A model generated the notes under the pieces. That model searched no databases. It had not been told where the DNA came from and saw nothing but the letters and a program-made list of their open reading frames with translations. This document shows positions 13,477 through 23,855 of a stretch of 64,000 bases of DNA, piece after piece (positions within the stretch are counted from its first letter, which is position 1; each line of letters opens with the position of its first letter). The position numbers were made by a program, and so were the translations under genes. Origin of the DNA: Coptis chinensis. Taxonomy: Eukaryota; Streptophyta; Magnoliopsida; Ranunculales; Ranunculaceae. The stretch is from assembly GCA_015680905.1 (NCBI GenBank), contig CM027381.1, forward strand, positions 65,523,501 through 65,587,500, given 5' to 3'.

Positions 13477-14962
13477 TTGGATCGTGGATATCAGTAATGG
13501 CCAACTTGCGAACCAGAAGATGAAAGGAATGACTTCCTAGTTGCTTGGTGAAAATGTCAGAAATTTGATCAACAAAATGAGTATATTGCGGATCAATTAG
13601 TCGTGATTGGATCTTCTCACAAACAAAATGGCAATCAAGCTCAATATGCTTGGTCCGTTCATGAAATACTGGATTCTTATCTATGTGAATAGCGGCTTGA
13701 TTGTCACAGTGAAGAGAAATATGATAACAGTGAGGAATACCAAGATTAGCAAAAAGATATGTCAACCATTGCAATTCAAAAGTGATAGGGACCATAGCAC
13801 GATATTCTGCTTCTACGGATGACATGGCAATGGTTTTCTGTTTCTTGGTTTTCCAAGAGATTGGACTAGAACCAAGAAAAGTGCAATAACCAGTAGTAGA
13901 ACGACGGGTTGTGGGACAACCTGCCCAATCAAAATCACAAAATCCTCGGAAGTGGAGAGGACTGCTGGAGGAAAGAAGGATGCCTTTACCAGGAGACCCT
14001 TTGAGATATCGAAGAACTCGATGTGCAGCATCCATATGAGCAGCACGCGGAGCGTGCATGAATTCTCAGTACATGAACCACATAAACAATGTCGGGACGT
14101 GTGACAGTAAGACATATCAGATGGCCAATGAGACACCTATAGGATGAGGGATCGGACAAAGGATCACTATCAGTAGGGGATAATCGGAGATTCTGCTCCA
14201 TAGGAAAATCTATTACACGGCTACCTAGTAAACCAGCATCGTGAAGGATTTCCAAGGTATACTTCCATTGATTAAAAAACATCCCTTGGTTCAAACGTGC
14301 CACTTCAATGCGAAGAAACTATTTTAAACGGCCCAAGTCTTTAATATGAAATTGCTGAGATAAGAAATCTTTGAGATGGTTGATGGCATGAAGATCACTT
14401 CCAGTAACAATAATATCGTCAACATATACCAAGACATAAACAGAGGATATGCAAGAAACTTTAGAGAAAAGGGAATAATCGGCCTTGGACTGTATGAAGC
14501 CGGTAGATTTCAAAATGCTAGAAAACTTGGCAAACCATTGTCTGGATGCTTGCTTGAGGCCATACAATGATTTGTGAAGTTTGCATACCCTGGTCTCCCC
14601 CTTACGAGCAAAGCCAGGTGGAAGAGACATGTAGACTTCTTCATGTAAATCACCATGTAAGAAAGCATTGTTAACATCAAGTTGGTGAACATGCCAACCT
14701 TTAACCATTGCAATGGATAAAAGCGCGTGAACAGTGACAAGCTTGGCTACAGGAGCAAACGACTCATGATAATTGAACCCCTCAACTTGAGTAAAACCTT
14801 TAGCCACCAAACGTGCTTTGAACCTTTCAATAGAACCATCAGAATTGTATTTGACCTTGAAAACTCACTTGCAACCAATGGGTTTTTTGCATGGTAGTAA
14901 AGGTGTGAGACTCCAAGTACCATTATGTTCAAGAGCCGCAATCTCAGTAGCCATGGCATCAC
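13477..14962 (-). pseudogene. Copia-1 reverse transcriptase and RNase H
   Basis: Part of the copia pol polyprotein that copies genomic RNA into DNA in the virus-like particle. The RT core shows [20 protein letters not shown], then [13 protein letters not shown] with its catalytic Asp, [11 protein letters not shown], and the active site YVDDIIVTG (about 14400). RNase H follows from about 14060, with HMDAAHRVLRYLKGS, SSVEAEYRA, a CDNQAA block and the Asp-rich tail. At least two frame changes lie between 14319 and 14060. The frame is also lost upstream of 14810, in the KWVFK-type segment. The catalytic residues survive, but no continuous reading frame does. Confidence 0.88.
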
Positions 14963-14963
14963 G

Positions 14964-16310
14964 CTAATGTTTAAACTTCATGGTTTGAGAAAAATAAGTA
15001 GGCTCATCTGCATAAGAAATTGCATAAAGAAATGTTCTATATGTAGCAGAGAACTTATCATATGAGATGTAATGATGGAGAGGATGTGCAGTAATTGATT
15101 GTGCGGAAGCAGATGGAGAGGGCATTGGATTGCAGTAATAGTCCTTAAGTTTCATAGGAGGATAGCGGTCACGAGGTGGAAGTTCAATTGGTGAAGCAGG
15201 TTTAGGTGATGGTGAAAGGTTGAAGGGAATTGGGGATGGTGTCGCGGCTGGTGAAGGTTGGAAAGAAACTGGAGAAGGGAGTGCGTTAGTGGAAGTAAGG
15301 GGGCATGTGCCCCCTAAGTGGGCATCAGATGAGGGCACGCGCCCTGTAACTTGTGGAGTTGGGTGTAAGATCGGTGATGGGTTTGACTATAAGGTGGAAG
15401 CAGGTGTAGGGAAATCATAAAGAGGGAATGACACAACTGGAATCGAGGGAGAGGGGTTGGAACTAGCCAGACTCATCTCGGTAAAGGGAAAAATTGACTC
15501 ATGAAAGACAACATCACGAGAAACATAAATTGTTTTAGAGGTAATATCATAAACACGATACCCCTTTCGTGCATATGGGTAGCCGACAAATATACCCGGT
15601 TTAGCACGTTGATCAAACTTATGTCTAATGCGCGAATTATGTGTGAAACATAAGCAACCAAACACTCTTAAGTGTGCATACGAGGGTGGCTGGCTAATGA
15701 GAATTTCATGAGGAGTTTTACCAGCTGACAAGAGAAGCGTGGGTAATTTATTGATGAGATAGGAAACCACTAAGAGACATTCACCCCAAAATGTCAAAGG
15801 TAAACTAGATTGGAAACGAATGGCACATGCAACATCAAGGAGATGGCGGTGTTTCCTTTCAACGACACCATTTTGTTGAGGTGTATAAACACAACTACGT
15901 TGGTGAATGACACCATGAGTGGAGAAAAATTGTTGCATTTCCTCATAAAGAAATTCAGAACACTGTCAGAATGAAAATTTTGAATTTGAGGAATAAAAAC
16001 ATCACCATTCCCAAAAGACACGTGACCTACAGAGTTGTGGAATTGAGTTTTCACCATAGCAAAAAAATTGCAAAAGGACCTTAGTGTCGGATTTAGAGTG
16101 CATTAAATAAACTCATGTACAACGTGAAAAATCATCAACAATAGTAAGAAAATAACGTGCACCAATCAAGGAAGTTTGAGAAAAGGGACCCCAAATGTCA
16201 CAATGGATTAACTGAAAAGGTCGAATCGTTTTTATTGAACTATAAGGAAAATACAATCTTGATTGTTTTGCCTGAGGACAAACATCACAAACATATTTCT
16301 TAGAACACAT
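14964..16310 (-). pseudogene. Copia-1 integrase and integrase-RT linker
   Basis: Integrase would insert the cDNA into the genome. On the minus strand CDVCPQAKQSRLYFP and LIHCDIWGPF (16310-16200, first catalytic Asp) are followed by PQQNGVVERKHRHLLDVA, which keeps the catalytic Glu. LRVFGCLCF and the GYPYARKGYRVYD block end the core at about 15550. A Pro/Ser-rich linker (15400-14964) leads to RT and contains a GC-rich double hairpin at 15299-15345. Frame shifts occur around 16113-16057 and 15938, so the protein is broken. Confidence 0.85.
15299..15345. repeat. Paired GC-rich hairpin module, copy in Copia-1 linker
   Basis: First hairpin GGGGGCATGTGCCCCC (15299-15314, 7-bp perfect arms). An 18-nt spacer follows, with GGGCATCAGATG at its end. 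The second hairpin is AGGGCACGCGCCCT (5-bp arms, ACGC loop). In the coding strand this adds residues resembling GRVPSSDAHLGGTCP. A sister copy lies at 16926-16970. It is strikingly GC-rich for this DNA. Confidence 0.75.
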
Positions 16311-16405
16311 AATAATGGGAAAACTAGTAGCTAACTCCTGGAGACGACTCGACGATGGGTGTCCTTAATGCCAATGCCAGATATCAATGGTGGGGTTGCC
16401 GGTCA

Positions 16406-17211
16406 CTAAGGATGCAAAAGAGGAGTGAAAATAATAAAGATCATAATGCACACTATCCTATCCAATTCTCTTCCTCGCTTGCAGGTCCTGAAAAACACAA
16501 TGGTCCTAAAAAATATTACTGAATATCGGAGAGACTTTGTTAGTTGACTCACAGACAACAGATTAAACTTGAATGAGGGTATAAAGAAAACATGTTCTAA
16601 TTGAAAACCATGTGAGAACTGAACAGTGCCAATATGAGTGACAGATGCATGGGAACCATCAGGAAGTTGTACATGTGTAGCATGAGAGCAAGGTGAGTAT
16701 GAAGAAAATAGAGTTAATGAGGAACACATATGATTGGTTGCCCCTGTATCAATAATCCAGGCAGATGGTAATGGCGTAGAGAGGGCAATATCTGCAAGAT
16801 TTACACTACCACTACCTGGTCCAAGCATTTCTAAGAGTCAATTGTACTAATCTTGTGTAAGGATAGGAGCTGTGGTCATTGCTTTCTCATCATACGAGCC
16901 AAAAGAATTCGAAACTGAAGCATGAGGGCGTGCGCCTTTCAATCGGGCAGCAGATGGGGGGACTCGCCCCTTGAGCGGGTGCGTATCAGGATATCCATGC
17001 AACTTGTAGCAAACATATTTGGTGTGACCGTCAATCCCACAGTTTACACAACGCGGTCTTGGTTTTCCTTTGCGACGAAAGTTCCCTCCATTAGGACGAT
17101 TGTCAGCACTTGCACTTGGATGATTGTAACTGAAATTAGGCTTGTTAGAATATGCAGCTATAAAACTTGTGTGCGATCTTTCAACATGATTGATAGAGAG
17201 AGCACTGGAGT
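16406..17211 (-). pseudogene. Copia-1 gag zinc knuckle and aspartic protease
   Basis: The minus strand from 17211 encodes the end of gag. A basic stretch leads to the CCHC zinc knuckle CVNCGIDGHTKYVCYKLHGYP (about 17050-16985), which packages genomic RNA. After a linker that includes the hairpin module, the protease reads WIIDTGATNHM (about 16765-16735), with Asp-Thr-Gly as the catalytic triad. FLPDGS-like and FKFNLLSVSQL blocks follow, as usual in copia proteases. A stop or frame loss separates gag from protease near 16845, and the frame is lost again after 16470. Confidence 0.87.
16926..16970. repeat. Paired GC-rich hairpin module, copy in Copia-1 gag
   Basis: GGCGTGCGCC (arms GGCG/CGCC) is followed by a spacer ending GGGCAGCAGATG and by GGGGGGACTCGCCCC. 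The layout and the GGGCA(G/T)CAGATG spacer match the copy at 15299-15345. It lies just after the zinc knuckle on the coding strand and adds residues resembling GRVPPSAARLKGARP without breaking the frame. Confidence 0.72.
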
Positions 17212-17530
17212 CACTACTACAGAAAAGCTCATATACCACTGTTATTTACAGTGGTAAAAAATCTTTAGCTACTGTTTTCATACCGTGGTAACAACCACCA
17301 TGACAAATACTTTTAGCAAAACCGTGGGGAAAAGTACCTCTTATATACCACGGTTTTGACTAAAACCGTGGCATTAGGATTTCCAAACCGTGGTTAATAG
17401 TCTGAACAGTATGCTCTATTCGATGTGAACCGTGGGGAATAGTGATGCTAAATACGACGGTTGGGTAAACACCGTGGGCTATATAAACTACTTATACCTC
17501 AGTTCTTACCAAATCGTGGTTTATAGTCAT
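17212..17530. repeat. CACTA left terminal and subterminal repeats
   Basis: The terminal inverted repeat at 17212-17231 is followed by many copies of ACCGTGG or its complement CCACGGT, in both orientations, at about 25-50 bp spacing. In CACTA elements such repeats bind the transposase and are needed for mobility. The dense array indicates that this end is well preserved. Confidence 0.8.
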
Positions 17531-17903
17531 TTTAAAAAAAAAATAAAAGCCCCTAATTATTTGATTCTAATCATATTCATTCAACCTTCAACCTGCCCAT
17601 TTTCACCATATATATCCACACTGGATTTAAAAACACATTGCTCAAATAAACAATTCATAGTGCAACACGAACAAAAGAAATAAATTTAGACATCCAACAC
17701 GAAGACATTGAATTGCTAAAAGGTTTTGAACTTTTTTGAGTCATCAATAATGAAATAAACATCTAAATTTACTTGTTCTATCAAAATTATAATGACCTAA
17801 CTTGTTCCATAAATCAAAAGAGCAATCTATTTGTTCCATCTAAAATATCAAAAAAATGGTGAGACCAAACACCAAACCTTAACTAGAATGGGTCAAAACC
17901 TAG

Positions 17904-18360
17904 CTAAGACACAACGCTTGGCTCGAACACTCCATTACGCTGGATGAATCTAAGAATTTCAAGTCGAACAACATCAAGTTCCTCTTGTGTGTATGTCTCT
18001 TTGAGGGATAGTTTTGTTATCTACACGATCAAAGATCATAGAGTAATATAATAACTAAAAAATGAAGAGTAAGACAAAATAGAGAATGCTAGTGTATGAC
18101 AACTTATACCTTATTTTCAAAAGAATTATCTGAATAAGCTTCTATTATTTCTCTCATAAACTTCATTACGTAATACCTACACTCTTTACTACCAGGTTGG
18201 TACGGGCCCTAAGTACAAACATGGAAAATATTCATAAGCATATATATATATTTTTCCAAACACAGTATGTATGCATAAGAATTTGTTTAATACCAGAATC
18301 CTCTCCCACTTCACCGGACCTTTACTTCCTTTCCCTTCAAGTCTTTCTATTTTCATGACC
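17904..18360 (-). pseudogene. Ulp1-like (C48) protease C-terminus, CACTA accessory gene
   Basis: Three minus-strand segments look like exons. The first, 18360-18294, reads LEGKGSKGPVKWERIL. The second, 18209-18120, contains QPGSKECRYYVMKFMREI, where the Cys would be the catalytic residue of the SUMO-protease fold. The third, 18021-17904, reads YTQEELDVVRLEILRF before a stop. QPG-x-x-Glu-Cys and the YTQEE tail are typical of Ulp1-like proteins in plant CACTA and Mutator elements. Splice-like GT/AG borders occur between segments. The His and Asp part of the active site is absent, so no active protease is expected. Confidence 0.65.
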
Positions 18361-18469
18361 GCACTTCAAAATAAGATTAATGTAAAACCTAATTAGCAAG
18401 TAAAAGATAAGCACTTAATGATTTAATTATTTCATATACATACACACTCATGACAAACTTGTTAAAAGA

Positions 18470-20174
18470 TAAACGGTTGAGATTTGAATTTATGTATTCG
18501 TGTGTGTTTGCTCCCGCTGTAATGCTGAGCTGCTTTGAGAAGTTCACCTCTAGTTTCTTCCCAAACAGCATCGCCCCCTACGAGATGGAAAAAAATATAG
18601 CAATAAGTGCCCATAAACTTTAAAAGCCACAAAGAAGTTCCATCATTTCATCGAGATGTTTACTACAAAACAATTGAAATCTCTATCTGACCAAGATGAG
18701 CTAGACCATCGTAATTAAACAAGTTAAGATCCTTTTTTTTTCGTAAGCACTCCTTAGAAGACACCAGAATTACATCCATGAAACTACCAAACAATTGAAA
18801 ACCACCAAGCCTGAAAAGTTGAAACAGCTTCAGAGTATATCAAACCTTTAAGAAGTGTACCACCAACTAAGCCTGGAATCCATCTCCCATCTGAACGAGT
18901 GCATGATCTGGTTTGTTGTGGAGAAGTTTAACTCTCACAATATTCCCATAAATAGAGAATAGGTTAAAAAGCGTATCCTCGTCAATTCTCTGAAAAGAAA
19001 GCAGGGCCATTAGACCATGTAGGTATGAACTGACACAAATATAGGCTCCCAACATCACCGTACCTAGGCTTTCAACAAAAAGTAATGGAAAATGAAACAT
19101 ATTCAGCAAAAAAAACCAGAAAGGTAAAAATTTGAACTTAATTCCACAAAAGTGAAAAATGAAAACAATACAGGAAGTTCTCAGGTATGGCAAGTAATCA
19201 AATGCCAAGTGAAGGTTTAAGGTAACATATTTGCGGGGATCTGCCTTTTTGTTATGACGGTAAAGAGGGGTTTGTAAAATCCCTGCAAATAGAAAGAAAC
19301 AGTCCAACAGAACAGTCGGGATGACATAACAAGACCAAGGACTAGGGGCAATAAACAATTTATACTTTTAAGATTAAATCCAACGAAGACATGCAAGATG
19401 GAATATACGCACCTGGACCGCTCATTATTGTAGTTCACTTGTAGTTTGGTTAGATTGAAGTCAGAAGCAGATTGAGAGGACAAACACATTAGACTATTTC
19501 AAAACATTGAGGGAAAAGCCAAACCTAGAAAATACTAAACGGAATACTTACTTCGAGAACTAGATGTCTAGTTGACAACAACCATCATATATATTACATC
19601 CCTGCAATGAATCACTATGTGTTAAGTTCTTCTACGTTCCAAGATCTACCACTAAGTGTGAACACTCAAACAACACTCATTTTTCACAGAGAACTATGAT
19701 ATATACCTGAAGAGAAGTTCTTGCTGTAACAGCACTCTGGCGTGTTTGGTATTGTACAAGTGCTTGAAAACCTACAAAGTTAGCACTAAATAAGAAAATG
19801 AAAAGAGGAGGAATCCGCAACTTCAGAAAGATCAGCTTCTAGTACAATCAGAAAGGAGTCGGAAAGATTTGGATGAAGTCCTCCAGAAAATTAAAATAAC
19901 CTTATCATCCTATAAGGTAAATTGTAAAATAAATGAGAACTCATATTCACAAAAAAGAATAAATATTTAGGACTTTTTCAACTATATGTACAGAAAATAA
20001 GGAAAAAGAAAGAGAAGAGTTGAAGAAGCTGACCAGCTGACTAGCTGACTTCTGAAAGGTAACAATCTTCTCCACAAACCCATGAGGAGAAAACACTTGA
20101 TGCAGCACTTCCACTGTTATAGAATAGAGTAGGTGATGTATTGTAACTAACAAGATTCGATTGGGCTGTGTATC
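18470..20174 (-). pseudogene. Captured PTBP3-like gene fragment (RRM2-RRM3 exons)
   Basis: Exon-like blocks with AG/GT borders lie on the minus strand. 20174-20040 has ILLVTIHHLLYSITVEVLHQ and FSPHGFVEKIVTFQ. 19771-19707 has GFQALVQYQTRQSAVTARTS. 19601-19552 has IYDGCCQLDI. About 19475-19413 has LQVNYNNERSR, and 19282-19200 has DFTNPSLPS. 18989-18846 has LFNLFSIYGNIVRVKLL and NKPDHALVQMGDGFQA. 18577-18470 has LFGKKLEVNFSKQ. These match plant polypyrimidine-tract-binding protein homolog 3, an RNA-binding splicing regulator, covering RRM2 to RRM3. RRM1 and the C-terminus are missing. In-frame stops occur in three exons (at Gln after DI, at Glu after LPS, at Glu after GFQA). Retained introns mean capture at DNA level. 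Confidence 0.85.
20027..20050. repeat. Triplicated 8-bp unit at the splice donor of a captured exon
   Basis: AGCTGACC, AGCTGACT and AGCTGACT stand in tandem. On the minus strand this is where the donor after the FQKSA codons of the PTBP-like exon should lie. Slippage has therefore altered or multiplied the donor. Confidence 0.7.
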
Positions 20175-21839
20175 CTGAAAGTGCATGACAACAAACAACA
20201 TAGAAACAGGAGAGAAAGAGAGAGAGAAGAATGAATAGAAAAGAATATATAGAGAAAGGAGAAAGAAGTACAAGAAAAAAGAAGAAGGATCGACAATAAG
20301 ACATGACATAACAACATAATAATTCAGTAAAGCATCTGAAATTTAAATCCATATTACATACTCAACAGATCCACGCATGGTCTCCATAGGTCAACTCAAA
20401 GGCAAATGAAGCCGTGCAAAAACTCATTTGTCACCATCTAATACTTATGAACTACAGTGTCGGCAAACATTCATATAAAACTATATATAACCTAATCTAT
20501 ATAAGCCGCTCCTATATAGTATTACTACCTATGACGGAATTAGTGGAATCTATGAATTACATAAAGTTGTCAATGAAAGAAAATGAAAAATAAATTAATA
20601 GACATATATTAATATTAATATAAAACTAACAGAACCCCACCACCCCCAAACTGACAAAATTACAATCAAATAGAGCTACCACTTTTAAACTTTTTCTATG
20701 ATAAGCAAGCTTCATGGCAGGCCCATATTCTAACAAAAGTACCAAAATGAAACATATCTGTTCAATCTAGCGATTGTTTTATTTCTCCTCCTTTTTACTA
20801 TATTTTTTTTCTTCTAGTTTCCTCTTCCAATGCAAATATAAGATTTAGTGTCTAGTAAAATATCAATGTTGTTACTTTCTTTCCAAAACTGGCAGTAGTA
20901 TTTTAGGCACTCCACCAAAGACTGGAGTGAATTAGATTGTTTAAGAAAGTAAACATAAGATAGCGTTTCTCTTCAGTCTTCAACGTATACTACATAGATT
21001 TTCTTCAATGACATATCCTTACTAAAAAATTATGTCATTTGGACATTTGGTCAAGCAGACATCACCATGATCTAATCATCTCTCCATAACTCACTTATGC
21101 AAAATTCTTTACTTACTACAACAAACACTTTCTATACTATGAATATCATCGTAACATTTTGCCATTAAATCGTACACGCATTGACATAATCCAATTATCG
21201 ATTCATAATTTGCTTTTCTAATAACTTTTAACTTATAGACTTCTAGTTCACTTTTTGCCATTTGAACTGTAAAATAAACACACCAGATATTTTAGCCTCC
21301 TTATTTCCATACATTCTATTTTGGCATTGCAACTTTTTTGAGTTAGTGTCTGTAGATTAAAAGCAAGTGAACCCAGATATAGTATGAGCGAACTCTATCC
21401 CACTCCATGTGTACACATACGAGTAATATCTTGACCAGAAAGGAGGTCAATCAAGTGGGACTAGTGATATTAAGCTTTTAACAACAACCTCCATATGCAG
21501 GCAACAAACAAGTTTGGATGCGTATTTTAGAGTCCAAATTTTGCACAAAAAAATTGGAAAGAAATTTTGTGAACTCTATCAACAGCTACCAATGATATAA
21601 AGCAAAAACAATTAGTTTACAGCCAAAATTGAATTTAAATAGAGCAAAACACAATTACCTGAGAGCCGAAATTGGGGGGAGTGGTGAAGAACCCTAGTGG
21701 ACGATGAGAGACCGATAAAAGTTGAAGGAAAAAAAAAAGACCGATAGAAGTTGAAGGAAAGAAAGAGTTTGGAAGTTTTAGCGCATTTTTGCCCCCTTTT
21801 TCTTTTTCCTTTTTTTAGGGCATGGGGTTTTGGTAGGCT
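20175..21839. other. CACTA interior without recognised genes
   Basis: AT-rich sequence with no supportable coding region. A 22-bp direct repeat (GACCGATARAAGTTGAAGGA) occurs twice between 21709 and 21762. A basic minus-strand ORF (21851-21612) has no known domain. This could be the promoter and 5' leader of the captured or accessory gene. Confidence 0.5.
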
Positions 21840-22122
21840 GCCTTTGCCCACGGTATCAGGCTATTTCACAAAACATTAGCCACCTTTTTTGTTGAAACGG
21901 TATGGTATATGATACCAAAGCACAAATTAGCTGATATTGGGTCGTTCCGTGCTATATAGCACTTTATATGCCACTGTTTTATGAGACTAGTGGTATTTGC
22001 TTGTGCCGAAATTATAAAAGTTATTCTTACCGTGAAAATATGCCTATTAGCCACTGTTATTAGTGAAACCATGGGATATACTCTTTGGCCTACCGTGGCT
22101 AATGAGCCTTTATGTAGTAGTT
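21840..22122. repeat. CACTA right subterminal repeats and terminal inverted repeat
   Basis: Copies of CCACGGT, GCCACTGTT, ACCGTG and ACCGTGG precede the terminal repeat at about 22103-22122 (GAGCCTTTATGTAGTAGTT on plus). This mirrors 17212-17231. The outermost bases have mutated from the expected GTG end. Confidence 0.78.
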
Positions 22123-22901
22123 TGGAGTATGCGCGGAAGAATTTTGTATTTCTTGTTGTTTTTCTTCTTGTCAAACCAAATAATAGATCTTGGCGGTGCT
22201 AGGAAAAGGATGTATCAATAGAATTTGACTATGAAGTCCTTTGTATCTATCGATGGTTAAGCCCTTGTAGAAATTCCATACCATGATCTTGATCATATAG
22301 CGCTGCATTAGCCTTCCCATGTCTGCATGTGCAAGTTGGAATATTTCTAAGGGAACTTAATTCATCCCAAATAGCCTTCAACTTCGTGAAATATGTAGAG
22401 ACAGACATGTCTTATTTCTTGTTTCAAAGCAACTGACTGTTTAAGTTGAAAAATCTTTGGGGCGTTTGTTTGAGTAAAATGTTCTTCTAAATCTAGCCAA
22501 ATCTCTCTTGCATTGAGTGCATAGAGTATACTGCCACGAAGATGGATCTCGGTGGAGTTAAAGATCCAAGAACTAACAAGGTCGTTACATCTTACCTATT
22601 GCTGAAATTCTTGTGGATCTATAGGTTACTCCATAATGTCGTCAACAAATCCTAGTTTATTCTTGGCTTTTAGCACCATGGTCATGGCTCTAATCCATGT
22701 TCCATAGTTGTCACCATCAAGAAGACGAGTCATTAAAACAGTTGTAGGATTGTCCGAGTGGTGGATATATGCAGGATGATTAGTTTGCGGTTCCATTATA
22801 TTCATTGGGTTGGTCGAGACGCCGACTGTTGATGAAAAAAGAGAACAGATTGAAGTTGATGTTGGAGAGGTGTTGGCTTCAGTAGAAGGGGATGTAGACA
22901 T
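22123..22901 (-). pseudogene. Copia-1 gag N-terminal part
   Basis: The start codon at 22901 opens a Ser/Thr-rich leader, then YIHHSDNPTTVLMTRLLDGD and NYGTWIRAMTMVLKAKNKLG, the N-terminal gag (Retrotran_gag_3) motif of copia elements. After a frame loss near 22626 the same strand continues with DLVSSWIF, GSILYALNAREIW, FTQTNAPKIFQLKQS and AIWDELSSL, the UBN2-type capsid region. Gag builds the virus-like particle. The reading frame stops at the CACTA insertion and resumes beyond it with the zinc knuckle (17211 downward). Several stops show decay before or after insertion. Confidence 0.85.
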
Positions 22902-22921
22902 AGGTTACGGATCTTGAGTTT

Positions 22922-22933
22922 GCTCTGATATCA
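22922..22933 (-). other. Copia-1 primer binding site
   Basis: Minus-strand TGATATCAGAGC directly after the 5' LTR. It differs by one base from TGGTATCAGAGC, the usual plant copia site complementary to the 3' end of initiator methionine tRNA. Confidence 0.85.
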
Positions 22934-23232
22934 TGTGAAATTAAATAGGCTAAAGAGACTATGAAACAATATTGGGTGTGTCTTCTTTCAATTAAGAGAA
23001 GACGATGAATTATCATTCATATATATAGAGATTACATTAGGATTACATCTAGGGCTAGAGTTCCCAAATCGGTACATGATTAGAATATGAAACTTCTAAT
23101 ACAAGTAAATAGAAACTCGACTCTGTTAGTCAAGTTGTGTCTGGCGAAGTGAGAGCGCGTGCGCGCTCTGAATGTATGGTAGATAGGCATGTGCTCGCCT
23201 TGACTGTTCAGCAGCAGGGTGTATTCTTATTA
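22934..23232 (-). repeat. Copia-1 5' LTR
   Basis: 299 bp. In element orientation it starts TAATAAGAATACACCC and ends AATTTCACA, so it has TA...CA rather than TG...CA termini. It contains the palindrome AGAGCGCGTGCGCGCTCT (23152-23169) and a second GC-rich hairpin (23184-23199), the same layout as the modules inside the coding region. ACTTG follows at 23233 as the duplicated target. Confidence 0.88.
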
Positions 23233-23480
23233 ACTTGCAGCTCGATCATCATCATATTCTTCTTTTTCAAAACGTCCAAAAGCCTGAGTCTCATGTCTTA
23301 GATGGTGATGACCCTCATGATGATGACGCATCTACTGATCAGCTTTTTCTCCAAAATGTGTAGGGCTCTCATAAATTGCTATTCAAGATATCGAAGTGAG
23401 ATTTCTCCATCTCCATCGTCTTTTTTTCAAATTCATATATTCCATCGCTACTCACATTTAGAAATAGGCTCAACAAGATA

Positions 23481-23785
23481 TATTAGAATTCATTCTTCAA
23501 GTCATAGTGGAGAGCGCGACCTGCGCTCTGCCAAAAAAACAAAATAAATGCGACCACCAATCCGATCAACAAGATAGATCTACAGCGACCTAGGCTCTGT
23601 CAAAGCTTAACCCGAGCACGACCCGTGCCTCGCGTATTGTTTAGAAACCCACACCACCGACTGTTTTAGTTTAGTTCCTATTTTAGATTCTTGCAATCTC
23701 TATATAAACATCTTATAATCTTCTTAGAAATTAAACAAGTAAATATTCTCTCCAATCAATCTCTCTCTCTCTCTCTAATTTATCA
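23481..23785 (+). repeat. Copia-2 5' LTR
   Basis: Starts TATTAGAATTCATTC and ends AATTTATCA. TATATAAA at 23701-23708 is a likely TATA box for element transcription. GC-rich palindromes occur near 23511-23529 (AGAGCGC/GCGCTCT arms) and 23633 (GAGCACG against CGTGCCTC). A CT microsatellite at 23757-23776 is longer than in the 3' LTR. Confidence 0.92.
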
Positions 23786-23796
23786 TGGTATCAGCC
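23786..23796 (+). other. Copia-2 primer binding site
   Basis: TGGTATCAGCC directly follows the 5' LTR. Its first nine bases match the initiator-methionine-tRNA primer site used by most plant copia elements. Confidence 0.85.
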
Positions 23797-23855
23797 TAAT
23801 ATTGATCCAAACCCTAATCCTAAACTCTATCAACTTCTGCCTCTTCTCCATTCTC

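Larger units (their letters stand above)
17212..22122 (-). mobile_element. CACTA (En/Spm-type) transposon carrying captured host exons
   Basis: The left end begins CACTACTACAGAAAAGCTCA. The right end read in reverse is AACTACTACATAAAGGCTCA, a 20-bp imperfect terminal inverted repeat. Both subterminal regions are full of ACCGTGG/CCACGGT repeats, a hallmark of CACTA elements. The element interrupts Copia-1 gag. Direct repeats TGGAGT flank both ends (17206-17211 and 22123-22128), longer than the 3-bp duplication typical of the superfamily. Inside are a Ulp1-like protease remnant and PTBP3-like exons, all on the minus strand. No TNP2-type transposase was recognised, so it is probably non-autonomous. 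Confidence 0.82.
13366..23232 (-). mobile_element. Copia-1: Ty1/copia LTR retrotransposon interrupted by a CACTA element
   Basis: Read on the minus strand the order is 5' LTR (23232-22934), primer site, gag, zinc knuckle, protease, integrase, reverse transcriptase, RNase H, polypurine tract and 3' LTR (13464-13366). The protease-integrase-RT order defines Ty1/copia. The flanks are GCTTG (13361-13365) and ACTTG (23233-23237), a 5-bp target-site duplication with one mismatch. Gag is split by a DNA transposon at 17212-22122, which makes up half of the span. Stops and frameshifts show the element is dead. It is related to, but clearly distinct from, Copia-2. Confidence 0.9.

Noticed and set aside
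18470..20174. A functional PTBP3 gene.
   Set aside because: At least three in-frame stops, no RRM1 and no C-terminus, and it lies between CACTA terminal repeats.
23238..23475. A possible exon with Asp-rich codons (near 23300-23340) between the two copia elements.
   Set aside because: The frame stops quickly and no splice borders or family could be recognised.
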